Shown: positions 54,510 through 63,152, counted from the first letter of the stretch. The stretch is 64,000 bases of DNA from Saccharopolyspora soli (GCF_022678645.1 NZ_JALBWV010000002.1:186001-250000); one strand, 5' to 3'. Program-made: numbers and translations. Notes: generated by a model not told the origin, from the sequence alone.

Positions 54510-55844
54510 GTGACCACCACCGAGTTCACGACCAAGGCGTCCGGTGACGAGCTGCGGGAGCAGGTCCGCGACGCGGCGCGGCGGGCCAAGCGCGCGGCGG
54601 CCGAGCTGGCGCAGGCCACCCGGAGCACCAAGGACGCGCTGCTGCACGCGATGGCTGATGCCCTGGTGCGGCGAGCGCCGGAGATCCTCGCCGCCAACGA
54701 CCGCGACGTCGCCGCTGGTCGCGAGTCGGGCATGCCGGAGTACATGATCGATCGGTTGGGTCTGAGCCCGGAGCGCATCGCGGCGATGGCCGACGGGCTG
54801 CGCGTGGTCGCCGGGCTGCCGGACCCGGTCGGCGAGGTGGTGCGCGGCAGCACGCTGCCCAACGGATTGCAGTTGCAGCAGGTCCGGGTACCGCTCGGTG
54901 TGGTCGGGATCGTCTACGAGGGTCGCCCCAACGTCACGGTGGACGCTGCCGGGCTGACGCTCAAGGCGGGCAATGCGGTGCTGCTGCGGGGATCGTCCTC
55001 GGCGGAGCAGTCCAACACGGCGTTGGTGTCGATCCTCGCCGACGTGGTCAGCGAGCACGGCCTGCCCGCTGATTCGGTGCAACTGCTGCCCTGCCACGAC
55101 CGGGCGTCAGTCCAGCACTTGATCACGGCGCGAGGGCTGGTCGACGTGGTGATCCCGCGCGGCGGCGCGGGGCTCATCGCGGCCGTGACCGAGCAGGCGA
55201 CGGTCCCGGCCATCGAGACCGGGGTGGGCAACTGCCACGTGTACGTCGACGCGAGCGCCGACGTGGACACGGCGCTGCGCATCCTGCTCAATTCCAAGGC
55301 GCGGCGCCCCAGCGTCTGCAATGCGGCGGAGACGGTGCTGGTGCACAAGGACATCGCCGAGGAGTTCCTGCCGCAGGCGTTGGTCGAACTGCACAACGCG
55401 GGAGTGACCGTGCACGGCGACGAACGCGTTGTCGCCGCTGGTGGCCCGAACGTGGTTCCGGCGACCGAGGAGGACTGGGACACCGAGTTCCTGTCGCTGG
55501 ACATCGCCGCGGCGGTGGTGGATTCGTTGCCCGATGCCGTCGAGCACATCCGCACCCACGGCTCCGGGCACACCGAGGCCATCGTGACCAGTGACGTCCG
55601 GGCCGCGCGGCAGTTCACCGCGCAGGTCGACGCTGCGGCCGTGATGGTCAACGCCTCCACCGCGTTCACCGACGGTGGCGAGTTCGGGATGGGTGCGGAA
55701 ATCGGTATCTCCACGCAGAAGCTGCATTCCCGCGGCCCGATGGGACTGCCCGAGCTGACCTCCACGAAGTGGCTGGCCTTCGGTGACGGGCACGTACGGC
55801 CGGGCACCGCCCCGGCGAACGTGAGTTCTTCGCCGGGGAGCTGA
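54510..55844 (+). CDS. proA: Gamma-glutamyl phosphate reductase
   Basis: The 444-residue enzyme makes glutamate-5-semialdehyde for proline synthesis. It belongs to the aldehyde dehydrogenase fold: [42 protein letters not shown], and the catalytic Cys in [18 protein letters not shown] 54510 follows a TAGGCT box. The TetR gene starts two bases after the stop, so the two may be co-transcribed. Confidence 0.96.
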   Translation: MTTTEFTTKASGDELREQVRDAARRAKRAAAELAQATRSTKDALLHAMADALVRRAPEILAANDRDVAAGRESGMPEYMIDRLGLSPERIAAMADGLRVVAGLPDPVGEVVRGSTLPNGLQLQQVRVPLGVVGIVYEGRPNVTVDAAGLTLKAGNAVLLRGSSSAEQSNTALVSILADVVSEHGLPADSVQLLPCHDRASVQHLITARGLVDVVIPRGGAGLIAAVTEQATVPAIETGVGNCHVYVDASADVDTALRILLNSKARRPSVCNAAETVLVHKDIAEEFLPQALVELHNAGVTVHGDERVVAAGGPNVVPATEEDWDTEFLSLDIAAAVVDSLPDAVEHIRTHGSGHTEAIVTSDVRAARQFTAQVDAAAVMVNASTAFTDGGEFGMGAEIGISTQKLHSRGPMGLPELTSTKWLAFGDGHVRPGTAPANVSSSPGS

Positions 55845-55845
55845 G

Positions 55846-56430
55846 TTGACCGGGGCGCCGCGCCGCAAACGGGATGCGGCCGCCACCAAGGAAGCGCTGC
55901 TGCAAGCGGCCTCGGAGCTGTTCGCCGAACGCGGCTTCAACGCGACCACGGTGCGCGACGTGGCGGCGCGGGCCGGGGTGAACCAGGCGTTGTTGTTCCG
56001 CTACTTCGGCTCCAAGCAAGAGCTTTTCGCAGAAGTTCTCAGCCACAACAGCAGCCGGGTGCTCAACGCTCAGCCACCCGAGGAACTGCCGTGGCGGATG
56101 CTCAGCAACCTCCTGTCCGCGGAGCAGCGCAGCGGTGACGAGCACCCGATCGCCGCGATGCTGCGCTCCTACAGCGATGAGCGCGCGGCGCAAGTGCTGC
56201 GCGAGGAGTTGGGCGCGAAATACGCCGCCCGGCTCGCGGAACTCACGGACGCCTCGGACGCGGAGCTGCGCGCGGATCTCGTGCTCGCCTGGCTGTTCGG
56301 CATTGGCATGGTTCGTTCGGTGCTGGGCAAGACGCCGTTGCGCGATGCCGATCCGGACGCGGTCGCCCGGTACGTGACGCGCGCGATTTCCGTTCTGCTG
56401 GAACGAGTGGACGTTCCGGACGAACGGTGA
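55846..56430 (+). CDS. TetR-family transcriptional regulator
   Basis: The 194-residue protein has the TetR helix-turn-helix (ALLQAASELFAERGFNATTV then RDVAARAGVNQALLFRYFGS) and a ligand domain of the TetR_C_7-like type. TTG 55846 follows GGGGAG. A perfect 26-bp palindrome lies between it and the P450 gene, so it probably represses the P450-ferredoxin unit. The ligand is unknown. Confidence 0.9.
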   Translation: MTGAPRRKRDAAATKEALLQAASELFAERGFNATTVRDVAARAGVNQALLFRYFGSKQELFAEVLSHNSSRVLNAQPPEELPWRMLSNLLSAEQRSGDEHPIAAMLRSYSDERAAQVLREELGAKYAARLAELTDASDAELRADLVLAWLFGIGMVRSVLGKTPLRDADPDAVARYVTRAISVLLERVDVPDER

Positions 56431-56466
56431 TGGAGCCGTGCGCAGCTGTTCCGGCGCACGTACGGT

Positions 56467-56492
56467 GTGATGTAAGCGCCCGCTTACATCAC
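56467..56492. promoter_or_regulatory. Perfect palindrome, probable TetR operator of the P450 gene
   Basis: GTGATGTAAGCG and its exact complement CGCTTACATCAC are separated by CC. It lies 18 bp before ATG 56511, where bound TetR would block transcription or elongation. The TGTAAGCG half-site is a common TetR-family type. Confidence 0.75.
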
Positions 56493-56510
56493 GTCCACCA
56501 GGAGCTGTGC

Positions 56511-57716
56511 ATGACCACCACGGAGCCGAGGACCTATCCGTTCAGCCAAGCCGAAGCGCTGAACCTCGATCCCATCTACGCGCGGCTGCGCAAGCAGGAG
56601 CCGCTGACCCGAATCCGGCTGCCCTACGGCGAAGCGGCCTGGCTGGCGACCCGCTACGAAGACGCCAAGATCGTGCTGGGCGATCCGCGGTTCAGCCGCG
56701 CTGCCGCGTTCGACCACGACGAACCGCGGATGCGGCCGCAAACGTCGACCGGCGGGCTGCTCACCATGGACCCGCCCGATCACACCCGGCTGCGCAAGCT
56801 GGTCGCGAAAGCCTTCACCGCACGCCGCGTCGAACAGTTGCGGCCGCGCACCCAGCAGATCGCGGACGGTCTCGTCGACAAGGTGCTCGAACATGGCGGA
56901 CCTGTCGATCTGGTCGAGGAATTCGCGCTGCCGCTGCCGATCACCGTCATCTGCGAACTGCTCGGCGTGCCCTACGCCGATCGCCGTGACTTCCGGGTGT
57001 GGTCGGATGCGTTCCTGTCGACCACGAAGCTCACCCCGGAGCAGGTGGTCGACTACATGAACCGGATGATGGGATACATGGCCGGGTTGATCGCCGAACG
57101 CCGCGCGTTACCGGCCGACGATCTGCTCAGCGCGTTGATCGCGGCCCGCGACGAGCAGGACCGGCTCTCCGAAGAGGAAATGGTCCGGTTGGCCGCCGGG
57201 ATCCTGGTGGCTGGACACGAAACCACCGCGACGCAGATCCCGAACTTCGTCTACGTGCTGCTCAGCCACCCGGCGCAGCTCGCGGAACTCCGCGCGGACC
57301 TCGACGGGATGCCGCAGGCCGTCGAGGAGCTGTTGCGTTACGTGCCGCTCGGTGTCGGCGCGGGTTTTCCGCGCTACGCCACCGAAGACATCGAGTTGGG
57401 CGGCGTGCTCGTCCGGGCTGGTGAGCCGGTGCTGGTCAGCTCCTCCTCGGCGAACCGCGACGAGTCGGTGTTCAGCGATCCGGAACAGCTCGACCTGACC
57501 CGGCAGGAGGTATCGCACATCGGTTTCGGGCACGGCCCGCACCACTGCCTCGGTGCCCAACTCGCGCGGATGGAGCTGCAGGTCGCCCTGAGCACGTTGT
57601 TGCGCAGGTTGCCGGGGTTGCGCTTCGCGACCTCCGCTGCGGACGTCGAGTGGAAAACCGGCATGCTGGTCCGCGGCCCGCAGCGGATGCTGGTGTCGTG
57701 GCACGGTGTCGAGTGA
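56511..57716 (+). CDS. Cytochrome P450
   Basis: The 401-residue soluble bacterial P450 oxidises an unknown small substrate. The I-helix oxygen-activation motif is AGHETTATQ, the K-helix ExxR is EELLR, and the haem-binding loop is FGHGPHHCLGAQLAR with the axial Cys. Length and N-terminus are typical of actinobacterial CYP105/CYP107-like enzymes, but I cannot assign a family number. ATG 56511 follows CAGGAG. Its electron donor is probably the ferredoxin 220 bp downstream; a dispersed hairpin element lies between them. Confidence 0.95.
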   Translation: MTTTEPRTYPFSQAEALNLDPIYARLRKQEPLTRIRLPYGEAAWLATRYEDAKIVLGDPRFSRAAAFDHDEPRMRPQTSTGGLLTMDPPDHTRLRKLVAKAFTARRVEQLRPRTQQIADGLVDKVLEHGGPVDLVEEFALPLPITVICELLGVPYADRRDFRVWSDAFLSTTKLTPEQVVDYMNRMMGYMAGLIAERRALPADDLLSALIAARDEQDRLSEEEMVRLAAGILVAGHETTATQIPNFVYVLLSHPAQLAELRADLDGMPQAVEELLRYVPLGVGAGFPRYATEDIELGGVLVRAGEPVLVSSSSANRDESVFSDPEQLDLTRQEVSHIGFGHGPHHCLGAQLARMELQVALSTLLRRLPGLRFATSAADVEWKTGMLVRGPQRMLVSWHGVE

Positions 57717-57726
57717 GCTCGCCGAA

Positions 57727-57926
57727 GAGCCTGTTTCCAAGCTCGTTTTGCGTGGCGGTGCGGGTGGCGGAACCTCAGAGGCTTTCTCGACTCCGGGATC
57801 CCCGACATCATGTATGCCGATACACCACGTCGTGGCTGTCCTCGCGAGAAAGCCTCTGAGAACCCGCGGCGGTGCAAGTTGCGTAGGTGGGCTAAGCGGC
57901 TTCGCCGCTTCAAGAACAAGATCTGA
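57727..57926 (+). repeat. Dispersed two-hairpin element, copy D (between P450 and ferredoxin genes)
   Basis: The main stem is CTCAGAGGCTTTCTCG with the exact complement CGAGAAAGCCTCTGAG. The inner CCCCGAC/GTCGTGG has one mismatch, and the innermost TGTAT/ATACA surrounds GCCG. A second hairpin AAGCGGC-TTC-GCCGCTT follows at 57894-57910. It resembles copy A in its flanks (CCTGTTTCC... and CAAGATC). It fills the gap inside what looks like a P450-ferredoxin operon and ends just before the ferredoxin ribosome site. Confidence 0.85.
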
Positions 57927-57938
57927 AAGAGGTGGCGA

Positions 57939-58157
57939 ATGAGCTGGTCGATCGAGGTCGCGGACACCTGCATCGGTTCCGGCATGTGCGTCGGAGTCGC
58001 ACCGGATCACTTCGATCTGGTGGACGGGTATTCGTGCGCGAAGCAGGAGATCGTGGAACCGGCCGAGGAGGTCGTGGACGCGGCGGAGTCCTGCCCGGTC
58101 GAAGCGATCCTCGTCAAGGACACCGAAACGGGTCGAGTGGTCGCCCCAGAGGAGTGA
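57939..58157 (+). CDS. [3Fe-4S]-type ferredoxin, P450 redox partner
   Basis: The 72-residue protein has the cluster ligands CIGSGMC near the front and ESCPVEAI near the end, the three-Cys pattern of P450-linked actinobacterial ferredoxins (Fer4_15-like). It shuttles electrons from a reductase to the P450. ATG 57939 follows AGAGGTGG. A reductase gene is not nearby. A strong hairpin follows 120 bp downstream. Confidence 0.93.
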   Translation: MSWSIEVADTCIGSGMCVGVAPDHFDLVDGYSCAKQEIVEPAEEVVDAAESCPVEAILVKDTETGRVVAPEE

Positions 58158-58278
58158 CTCAGAACACATCAGTGGTCGCATCATCGTTGTTCGGGCGCGC
58201 GGTCCCACCGGTGCGCGCCTGAGAAACGGCAGCGCCCGCGACCCGAGGTGGCCCCCAGCAGCCGAGGGTCGTGCAGGG

Positions 58279-58323
58279 CCGTGGGGCCCGGCCCAAGGGG
58301 GGAGCTCGGGCCGGGCCCCACGG
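58279..58323. terminator. 16-bp perfect hairpin between ferredoxin and nadD
   Basis: CCGTGGGGCCCGGCCC (58279-58294) pairs exactly with GGGCCGGGCCCCACGG (58308-58323) around a 13-base purine-rich loop. No U-tract is present. It probably ends the P450-ferredoxin transcript. Confidence 0.7.
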
Positions 58324-58386
58324 TCACGTGATGTGCGACGCACAACACTCCCCTGCCCCGCCGAGCGCCGCGGGCCATCGGCTTTC

Positions 58387-58392
58387 TAGGCT
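58387..58392 (+). promoter_or_regulatory. -10 hexamer for a leaderless nadD transcript
   Basis: TAGGCT ends eight bases before ATG 58401, with no ribosome site between. Confidence 0.45.
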
Positions 58393-58400
58393 TGGCAGCT

Positions 58401-59009
58401 ATGTCTCGTCGCCGGATCGGGGTCATGGGTGGCACCTTCGATCCCATTCATCACGGACACCTGGTGGCCGCCAGCGAGGTGCAGGCCCAGTTCGGCCTGG
58501 AGCAGGTCGTCTTCGTGCCCACCGGCCAGCCGTGGCAGAAGAGCCACGAGGTGGTCAGCCCTGCCGAGGACCGCTACCTGATGACGGTGATCGCCACGGC
58601 GTCCAACCCGCGGTTCCTGGTCAGCCGGGTCGACATCGACCGCAGCGGCCCCACCTACACCGCGGACACCCTGACCGATCTGCACCAGCAGTTCCCGGAC
58701 GCGGATCTGTACTTCATCACCGGCGCCGACGCGCTGGAGCAGATCCTGTCCTGGCACCGGGTGGACGAGCTGTTCGACCTGGCGCACTTCATCGGCGTGA
58801 CCCGGCCCGGCTACTCGCTCAACGGTGCCCACCTACCGGCGGGCGCGGTGTCGCTGGTGGAGATCCCGGCAATGGCGATCTCGTCCACCGGCTGCCGAGA
58901 CCGGGTCCGAGCGGGCCTACCGGTCTGGTACCTGGTCCCGGACGGCATAGTGCAATACATCACCAAACGCGGCCTCTACCGCGAACCCACCCAGGAATGG
59001 GGCCCGTAG
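58401..59009 (+). CDS. nadD: Nicotinate-nucleotide adenylyltransferase
   Basis: The 202-residue enzyme makes deamido-NAD from nicotinate mononucleotide and ATP. The nucleotidyl-transferase motif [12 protein letters not shown] holds the catalytic HxGH. The ATP-binding ISSTxxR signature is present as [10 protein letters not shown]; neighbours in the family usually have Asp where this has Gly. The C-terminal [15 protein letters not shown] is intact, so the element inserted behind it has not truncated it. rsfS, the usual next gene, is not in the window. Confidence 0.96.
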   Translation: MSRRRIGVMGGTFDPIHHGHLVAASEVQAQFGLEQVVFVPTGQPWQKSHEVVSPAEDRYLMTVIATASNPRFLVSRVDIDRSGPTYTADTLTDLHQQFPDADLYFITGADALEQILSWHRVDELFDLAHFIGVTRPGYSLNGAHLPAGAVSLVEIPAMAISSTGCRDRVRAGLPVWYLVPDGIVQYITKRGLYREPTQEWGP

Positions 59010-59033
59010 CAGGCGGTTTTTCAAACGCAAACA

Positions 59034-59076
59034 GGGCCCAAGTTGTCTCGGTACAACTCCGGTACAACTTGGGCCC
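59034..59076. repeat. Palindrome with internal direct repeats at the left edge of the integrative element
   Basis: GGGCCCAAGTTGT (59034-59046) and its exact complement ACAACTTGGGCCC (59064-59076) surround two direct copies of CGGTACAACT/CCGGTACAACT. It sits between the nadD stop and the integrase stop. Repeated short motifs like this serve as integrase arm sites in tyrosine-recombinase elements; it may also terminate int. The att core itself was not identified. Confidence 0.55.
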
Positions 59077-59082
59077 CGCTGG

Positions 59083-60273
59083 CTATGCAAGCTTGGGCAT
59101 GACACCAAGCGCGGCATCCACAAGTGCCCGAGTTCGATCCACCGCATCTGGCCACTCGTGGGCGTAGGTGTTGAGCGTGATCGTTGGCGTGCTGTGGCCA
59201 AGTGCGAGCTGAACCGTCTTCACTGACGCGCCCGCGTGGATCAGCAGCGTGGCGAAGTAGTGCCGAAGGCCATGCAGTCCGAACCCCGCAGGTAGCTTTG
59301 CCCGCTTCACTGCCGAGCGCCACACTGGGGACCAGTTCGATCGAGTTACCGGAAGCCCCGTTGTCGTGGTGAACACCAGCCGGGCGGGGCGACGGACCGG
59401 ATTCCGGGGATCCGTCACGTCGTCGATCATGACGACTTTTGGCGGATACGCCTCCAGGTGACGCTTCAGAGCGTCTGCTGTCACCTCTGGCATCTCGACC
59501 GTGCGCCTACTGGTTTTCGTCTTCAGCTTCGCAAGCTGTGGCGGTTGTCCGGGAAGCTGCTTCAGCTGCTGAACGATGGTGATCTCTCGGTGCTCGAAAT
59601 CGAGGTGTTCGACCTCCAAGCCGAAATTCTCACTCGGTCGCGCCCCGCACCCTGCCGCGACGTACGGAACCGCCCGGTATCGCTCGAACAGCTCCTCAGC
59701 AAGGGTGTGGACCTGCTCTGGCTTCGGGACAAAGTAGTCTTCGCGTTCAATGTCTGGGAGTCGGATGTTGACGCAGGGTGTCGATCCGATCAACTTGTCG
59801 TGCACGGCTGCCCGACACATCGCCGCGATGTAGCCATAGAACAGGTGCACCGTCGATGGGGCCAATACTGTCGTTCGGTCCTTTACCCAGGAGCGAATGT
59901 GACTTGGCTGGAGGTCACCCAGCGGCCAGTGGCCAAGGATCGGGTTGATATGGATCCGGAAAGCCCGCTCGACCAGGACGACGGTTGAGTCGCGGTGAAG
60001 CTGATCGTTCCGCCACCGCTCCGAGTACTCGGTTACGGTGATCTTCCCCGCGTTGGGGTCGATGTAGAGCCCACGCGAGATGTCCGCGTGCACGTTGGCG
60101 TCGTGGCGCTCAGCTTGGGCCCTCTTGCCAAACAACGCAGTTTGAGTTTGCCCTGTCTTCGGGTCAACCCAGCGGACCCGCCACCGCTTACCGCGACCGT
60201 GCCTTTTGGACGGAATCCGTTCTCCCGTCCCCGGATCGCGCCCACGCAGATACCACAGATCGTCAACCGGCAT
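59083..60273 (-). CDS. int: Tyrosine-type site-specific integrase
   Basis: The 396-residue recombinase integrates and excises the element. It has an N-terminal arm-binding domain (GKRWRVRWVDPKTGQTQTAL), a core-binding SAM-like domain, and the catalytic domain with Arg in GCGARPSENFG, HxxR in LHGLRHYFAT, GHS in LALGHSTPT, and the Tyr nucleophile in LNTYAHEW. ATG 60273 directly abuts the xis stop. The gene points toward nadD, so its 3' end faces the attachment site. Confidence 0.93.
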   Translation of the reverse strand: MPVDDLWYLRGRDPGTGERIPSKRHGRGKRWRVRWVDPKTGQTQTALFGKRAQAERHDANVHADISRGLYIDPNAGKITVTEYSERWRNDQLHRDSTVVLVERAFRIHINPILGHWPLGDLQPSHIRSWVKDRTTVLAPSTVHLFYGYIAAMCRAAVHDKLIGSTPCVNIRLPDIEREDYFVPKPEQVHTLAEELFERYRAVPYVAAGCGARPSENFGLEVEHLDFEHREITIVQQLKQLPGQPPQLAKLKTKTSRRTVEMPEVTADALKRHLEAYPPKVVMIDDVTDPRNPVRRPARLVFTTTTGLPVTRSNWSPVWRSAVKRAKLPAGFGLHGLRHYFATLLIHAGASVKTVQLALGHSTPTITLNTYAHEWPDAVDRTRALVDAALGVMPKLA

Positions 60274-60455
60274 CAGATCACCCCCTCAGCTAGAGACTCG
60301 AACCATTGTTCGACGTCGTCGGGCTTGTAGCGAACGTGTTTGCCGACGCGGCGTCCGGGTGGTCCGCCTCCGCGGCTGCGCCATTGGTAGACGGTGCCGA
60401 TCGGGACTCCGAGGTAGTCAGCGACGTCTTGAGGTCCCCAGAGGTTGCGGATCAT
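60273..60455 (-). CDS. xis: Excisionase-like helix-turn-helix protein
   Basis: The 60-residue protein has the HTH_17/MerR-like excisionase fold: LWGPQDVADYLGVPIGTVYQ then WRSRGGGPPGRRVGKHVRY. It would bend DNA at the att site and steer the integrase to excision. Its start overlaps the rep stop (ATGA), and its stop touches int. Confidence 0.9.
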   Translation of the reverse strand: MIRNLWGPQDVADYLGVPIGTVYQWRSRGGGPPGRRVGKHVRYKPDDVEQWFESLAEGVI

Positions 60456-61987
60456 GATCGATTGCTCCTTTCGGTGTCGTACTTGCGTTTGCGTGCCTCG
60501 CGCTGCCTTTCGGCGATGGCGGCGGCGAGTTCACGTTCTTCGGGGGTGTGGTGGCCAACGCTGGTCATGTGCCAGTCGTTGATCACCGTGATCGACTCTT
60601 CGTTGGTGATGCCGAGTTCGGCGAGTGCGTGTTCGTGCTGGTAGCGGCGTCGGTCGTCGCGGATTTGCCGGAACGGCACCGAGTAGTACTGGCTTTTGGT
60701 CAGGAAGTGGCCCCGGAAGGCGAGCATGTGTGCCCAGTGGCGCAGCTTGAGCGCATCGAGGGGGTCCGGTTTGCAGCCGAGTTCGGGGTGCAGGCGGTGC
60801 TGGCGGGTGGTGCGGGTGACTTCGCCGCCGTTGCCGCAGGTGCCGCAGAAGTGGGCACGTTCGCAGCCGCATCCGTCGGCCTGGTGGATGCCGTTGGGGT
60901 GGCAGTCCGGGCAGGAAACGGGCGCACCGAGGTCCCAAGCGGTCTGGATGATGCGACGGTGATGCTCGGTGATCTGCAAGCGGTTGATGTCGGCTTGGGA
61001 GCGGATGCGCCGGTCGGCTGCTTGGGTGGTGCCGGTGCTTTTGGTGGCGTATTTGGCCACGTAGGACGCCAGGCGGTCATCGGTGATCGTCCCGTGCTCG
61101 TCTTCCACTTGGCTGGCGTTGACGGGGCGGATGGGGCGGATGTCGATCTGCTTGCCGAATGCCAGTTGCCAGGTTTGGCCGTCGATCGCGGGGGAGGTCA
61201 TCTGCACGGCGGTGTGCGCGGCGTGGATGGCGTCGGTGAGAACCTCAGTCGTGCCCCACACGGGGGTGGGGTCGGTGGGTCCGTCGGGTCCGTCGAGGCG
61301 GATCACGGCGTGGAAGTGGATGACGCCGCGGCGCTGGAACTCGGCCACCTTGGCGAACGACAGCCGGGCGTGCTCGCCGAAATCGCCTTGGCGTAGTCCT
61401 GCCGCGTGTGCGAGATGCCGCTTGAGGTAGGTGACGAACCGGTGCCACAACGCGCCCGCGTGGGCCTGCCACAGGACGTGCCCGACGTAGTCGTAGCCCG
61501 CCGGGTCGATCGGCTGGCCAAGGCGGGGGTCGTCGGGATGGTGGTACTCGCCGCACCGGCACGGAATCGCTTTCCCTTGGGGCGCACGACGGTTGTGAAC
61601 CGGGCCGAAGCTCGGGGCGGTAAGAGTGACGAACACGCGGGGCTTGTCGGCCACCGAGGCGGGGATGCCCTTGGTGCCTCCGGCGAGTCCGGCGCGTAGG
61701 AGGTGGAAGGCGTCTGCGGCGTAGCGGTCCGAGCAGGCGGGGCAGACGGCTTCGCGGCGGTTGCCGCACGGAACCATGACGTGCCCCTGGCGGGACGCGA
61801 TGACGGTGTCGGTGGTGGTGTCCTGGACGGCCCAGGAGCCGGTGAGGCGGATGGGTTGGGTGCAGCCGCCGGTCGCGGCGACCGCTGTGCGCCACTGCTG
61901 GAAGCCTGCCGAGCGTGCGCGGCGCTGAAGACCATCAGCGGCGAGTTCGCGGTAGGCGTCGCGGGTGAGCAGCGGGGTCGGGGACAT
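60452..61987 (-). CDS. repSA: RepSA-like replication initiator of the integrative element
   Basis: The 511-residue protein resembles the RepSA initiator of pSAM2, which starts rolling-circle replication of the excised circle. Zinc-binding Cys pairs are visible (CGNRREAVCPACSDRYAAD; CPDCHPNGIHQADGCGCERA), with the HUH-like metal site RGVIHFHAVIRLDG and a YVAKYATKSTG segment holding the candidate nucleophile Tyr. ATG 61987 follows AGGAGG. A terminator lies just upstream, so rep-xis-int form a separate transcription unit. Confidence 0.9.
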   Translation of the reverse strand: MSPTPLLTRDAYRELAADGLQRRARSAGFQQWRTAVAATGGCTQPIRLTGSWAVQDTTTDTVIASRQGHVMVPCGNRREAVCPACSDRYAADAFHLLRAGLAGGTKGIPASVADKPRVFVTLTAPSFGPVHNRRAPQGKAIPCRCGEYHHPDDPRLGQPIDPAGYDYVGHVLWQAHAGALWHRFVTYLKRHLAHAAGLRQGDFGEHARLSFAKVAEFQRRGVIHFHAVIRLDGPDGPTDPTPVWGTTEVLTDAIHAAHTAVQMTSPAIDGQTWQLAFGKQIDIRPIRPVNASQVEDEHGTITDDRLASYVAKYATKSTGTTQAADRRIRSQADINRLQITEHHRRIIQTAWDLGAPVSCPDCHPNGIHQADGCGCERAHFCGTCGNGGEVTRTTRQHRLHPELGCKPDPLDALKLRHWAHMLAFRGHFLTKSQYYSVPFRQIRDDRRRYQHEHALAELGITNEESITVINDWHMTSVGHHTPEERELAAAIAERQREARKRKYDTERSNRS

Positions 61988-62009
61988 GGGGTGTCACCTC
62001 CTGGGCATG

Positions 62010-62031
62010 AAAAAAGGCGGGACACCCCGCC
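62010..62031 (-). terminator. U-tract terminator between the DUF2637 gene and rep
   Basis: On the minus strand GGCGGG and CCCGCC form a stem around a short loop, and six T follow. It is the only classical rho-independent terminator seen in this window, and it splits the element into a transfer unit and a rep-xis-int unit. Confidence 0.75.
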
Positions 62032-62098
62032 GGTTTCGCGCCCCTGCGGTGATGTCCCGCCGAGCTGGTACTGGTATTCAGTTGTGGGGCGCCGGTTT

Positions 62099-62941
62099 TC
62101 AGGCGACCGGGTGCCCGTTGGTGGTGTAGTCGGCAGCGATCTGTTCGGCCATCGCGCGCGGCACCTTGATCACGGCCAGCACATCCGCCGCACTGAATGC
62201 ACGCCCTTGCGAGGTTGCAAGCGCGTGCGCGTCCTCAACGGCTTTGATCATCCGGGGTGGCAGTTTCGGCCCCCGCGTGACCGCCTTCGGGGTCTGCTGC
62301 GTCGATGCGTCTTCCGGCTTCCGCGTGGATGCCGGTGCCGTGGACGCGGCGAGCGGTGCGGGGAATTCGTGGCGGTCCGGGGTACTGGCGGGCTGGATGG
62401 CCAGGCCCACGAGGTCGCGGACGGGGATATCGGTGACCTGCGCCCGGAACGCCTCCGAGGTGCCCGCCCGGTCCACGAGCCAGCGGATCACGAGCAGTCC
62501 GGGGCGGAGTCGGAAGGCAGTGCGGCCGTGTTGTGCTTCGTAGTCGGCCCGCATTTCCAACAGCACGATGTCGAACACCGCGACCGCAGCGACCGGGAGT
62601 CCGGCTGCGACGATGCGGGATTCCATGCTGGTTTGGTGGATCCAGTTGATCCACGCACTGACCGCAGTAAACGCCCACATCAGCAGCCGGGCACGGAGCG
62701 CGGACCGGCCATTGATGGAGGCCCGGTAGGTCATCAACGTGCACGCGAACGCCGCCCCGTCGAAGGTGGCGGGCACCAACCAGGCGCTCCAGAAGCTGAA
62801 CCCGGTCATGTCCTTCATGGCGTACTCGTGCAGCCCGACGAAGCTCGCGCCCCATCCCATCACTGCGGCCAATGCCACCAGCACCAGCGCGACCGTGGAC
62901 AGCCATCCGTAGGTTTGGCCGGTGCGCTGCTTCTTCGTCAT
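62099..62941 (-). CDS. DUF2637 membrane protein (SpdB/transfer-associated)
   Basis: The 280-residue protein has four predicted membrane helices in its first 140 residues (STVALVLVALAAVMGWGASF; SFWSAWLVPATFDGAAFA; LLMWAFTAVSAWINWI; IVAAGLPVAAVAVFDIVLL). A linker and a C-terminal helix-turn-helix-like tail (GRAFSAADVLAVIKVPRAMA) follow. DUF2637 proteins are widespread in AICEs next to tra genes and are thought to help spread between hyphal compartments. ATG 62941 is 13 bp after the upstream 65-residue gene. Confidence 0.85.
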   Translation of the reverse strand: MTKKQRTGQTYGWLSTVALVLVALAAVMGWGASFVGLHEYAMKDMTGFSFWSAWLVPATFDGAAFACTLMTYRASINGRSALRARLLMWAFTAVSAWINWIHQTSMESRIVAAGLPVAAVAVFDIVLLEMRADYEAQHGRTAFRLRPGLLVIRWLVDRAGTSEAFRAQVTDIPVRDLVGLAIQPASTPDRHEFPAPLAASTAPASTRKPEDASTQQTPKAVTRGPKLPPRMIKAVEDAHALATSQGRAFSAADVLAVIKVPRAMAEQIAADYTTNGHPVA

Positions 62942-62954
62942 GGCGCACCGCCTT

Positions 62955-63152
62955 CTAGTCGCTGCTGGGGGTGAACAGGGCGAACAGGCCCCGGATCACC
63001 ACGATCACGACGATGCCGCCCGCGATGGCATAACCAGGACTGGCCAACAGCCACACCACCGCCAGCACCAGCGCGATGGCGGCCAGCAGTCCGAGAACGG
63101 TCAGGATCGCCTTGCCGGTCACTTCAACGTGGACAACAGGAACAGGTTTCAT
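62955..63152 (-). CDS. Small two-helix membrane protein (SpdA-like)
   Basis: The 65-residue protein has two hydrophobic helices (AILTVLGLLAAIALVLAVVW and GYAIAGGIVVIVVIRGLFAL) after a short polar front. It may be an Spd-type spread protein, judged by place only. ATG 63152 follows AGGAGAGA; it overlaps the stop of the preceding 86-residue gene by one base. Confidence 0.7.
   Translation of the reverse strand: MKPVPVVHVEVTGKAILTVLGLLAAIALVLAVVWLLASPGYAIAGGIVVIVVIRGLFALFTPSSD

Noticed and set aside
58990-59083. tRNA 3' fragment as the attachment site of the integrative element
   Set aside because: No TTCGA-type T-loop or acceptor-like 7-mer was found on either strand.
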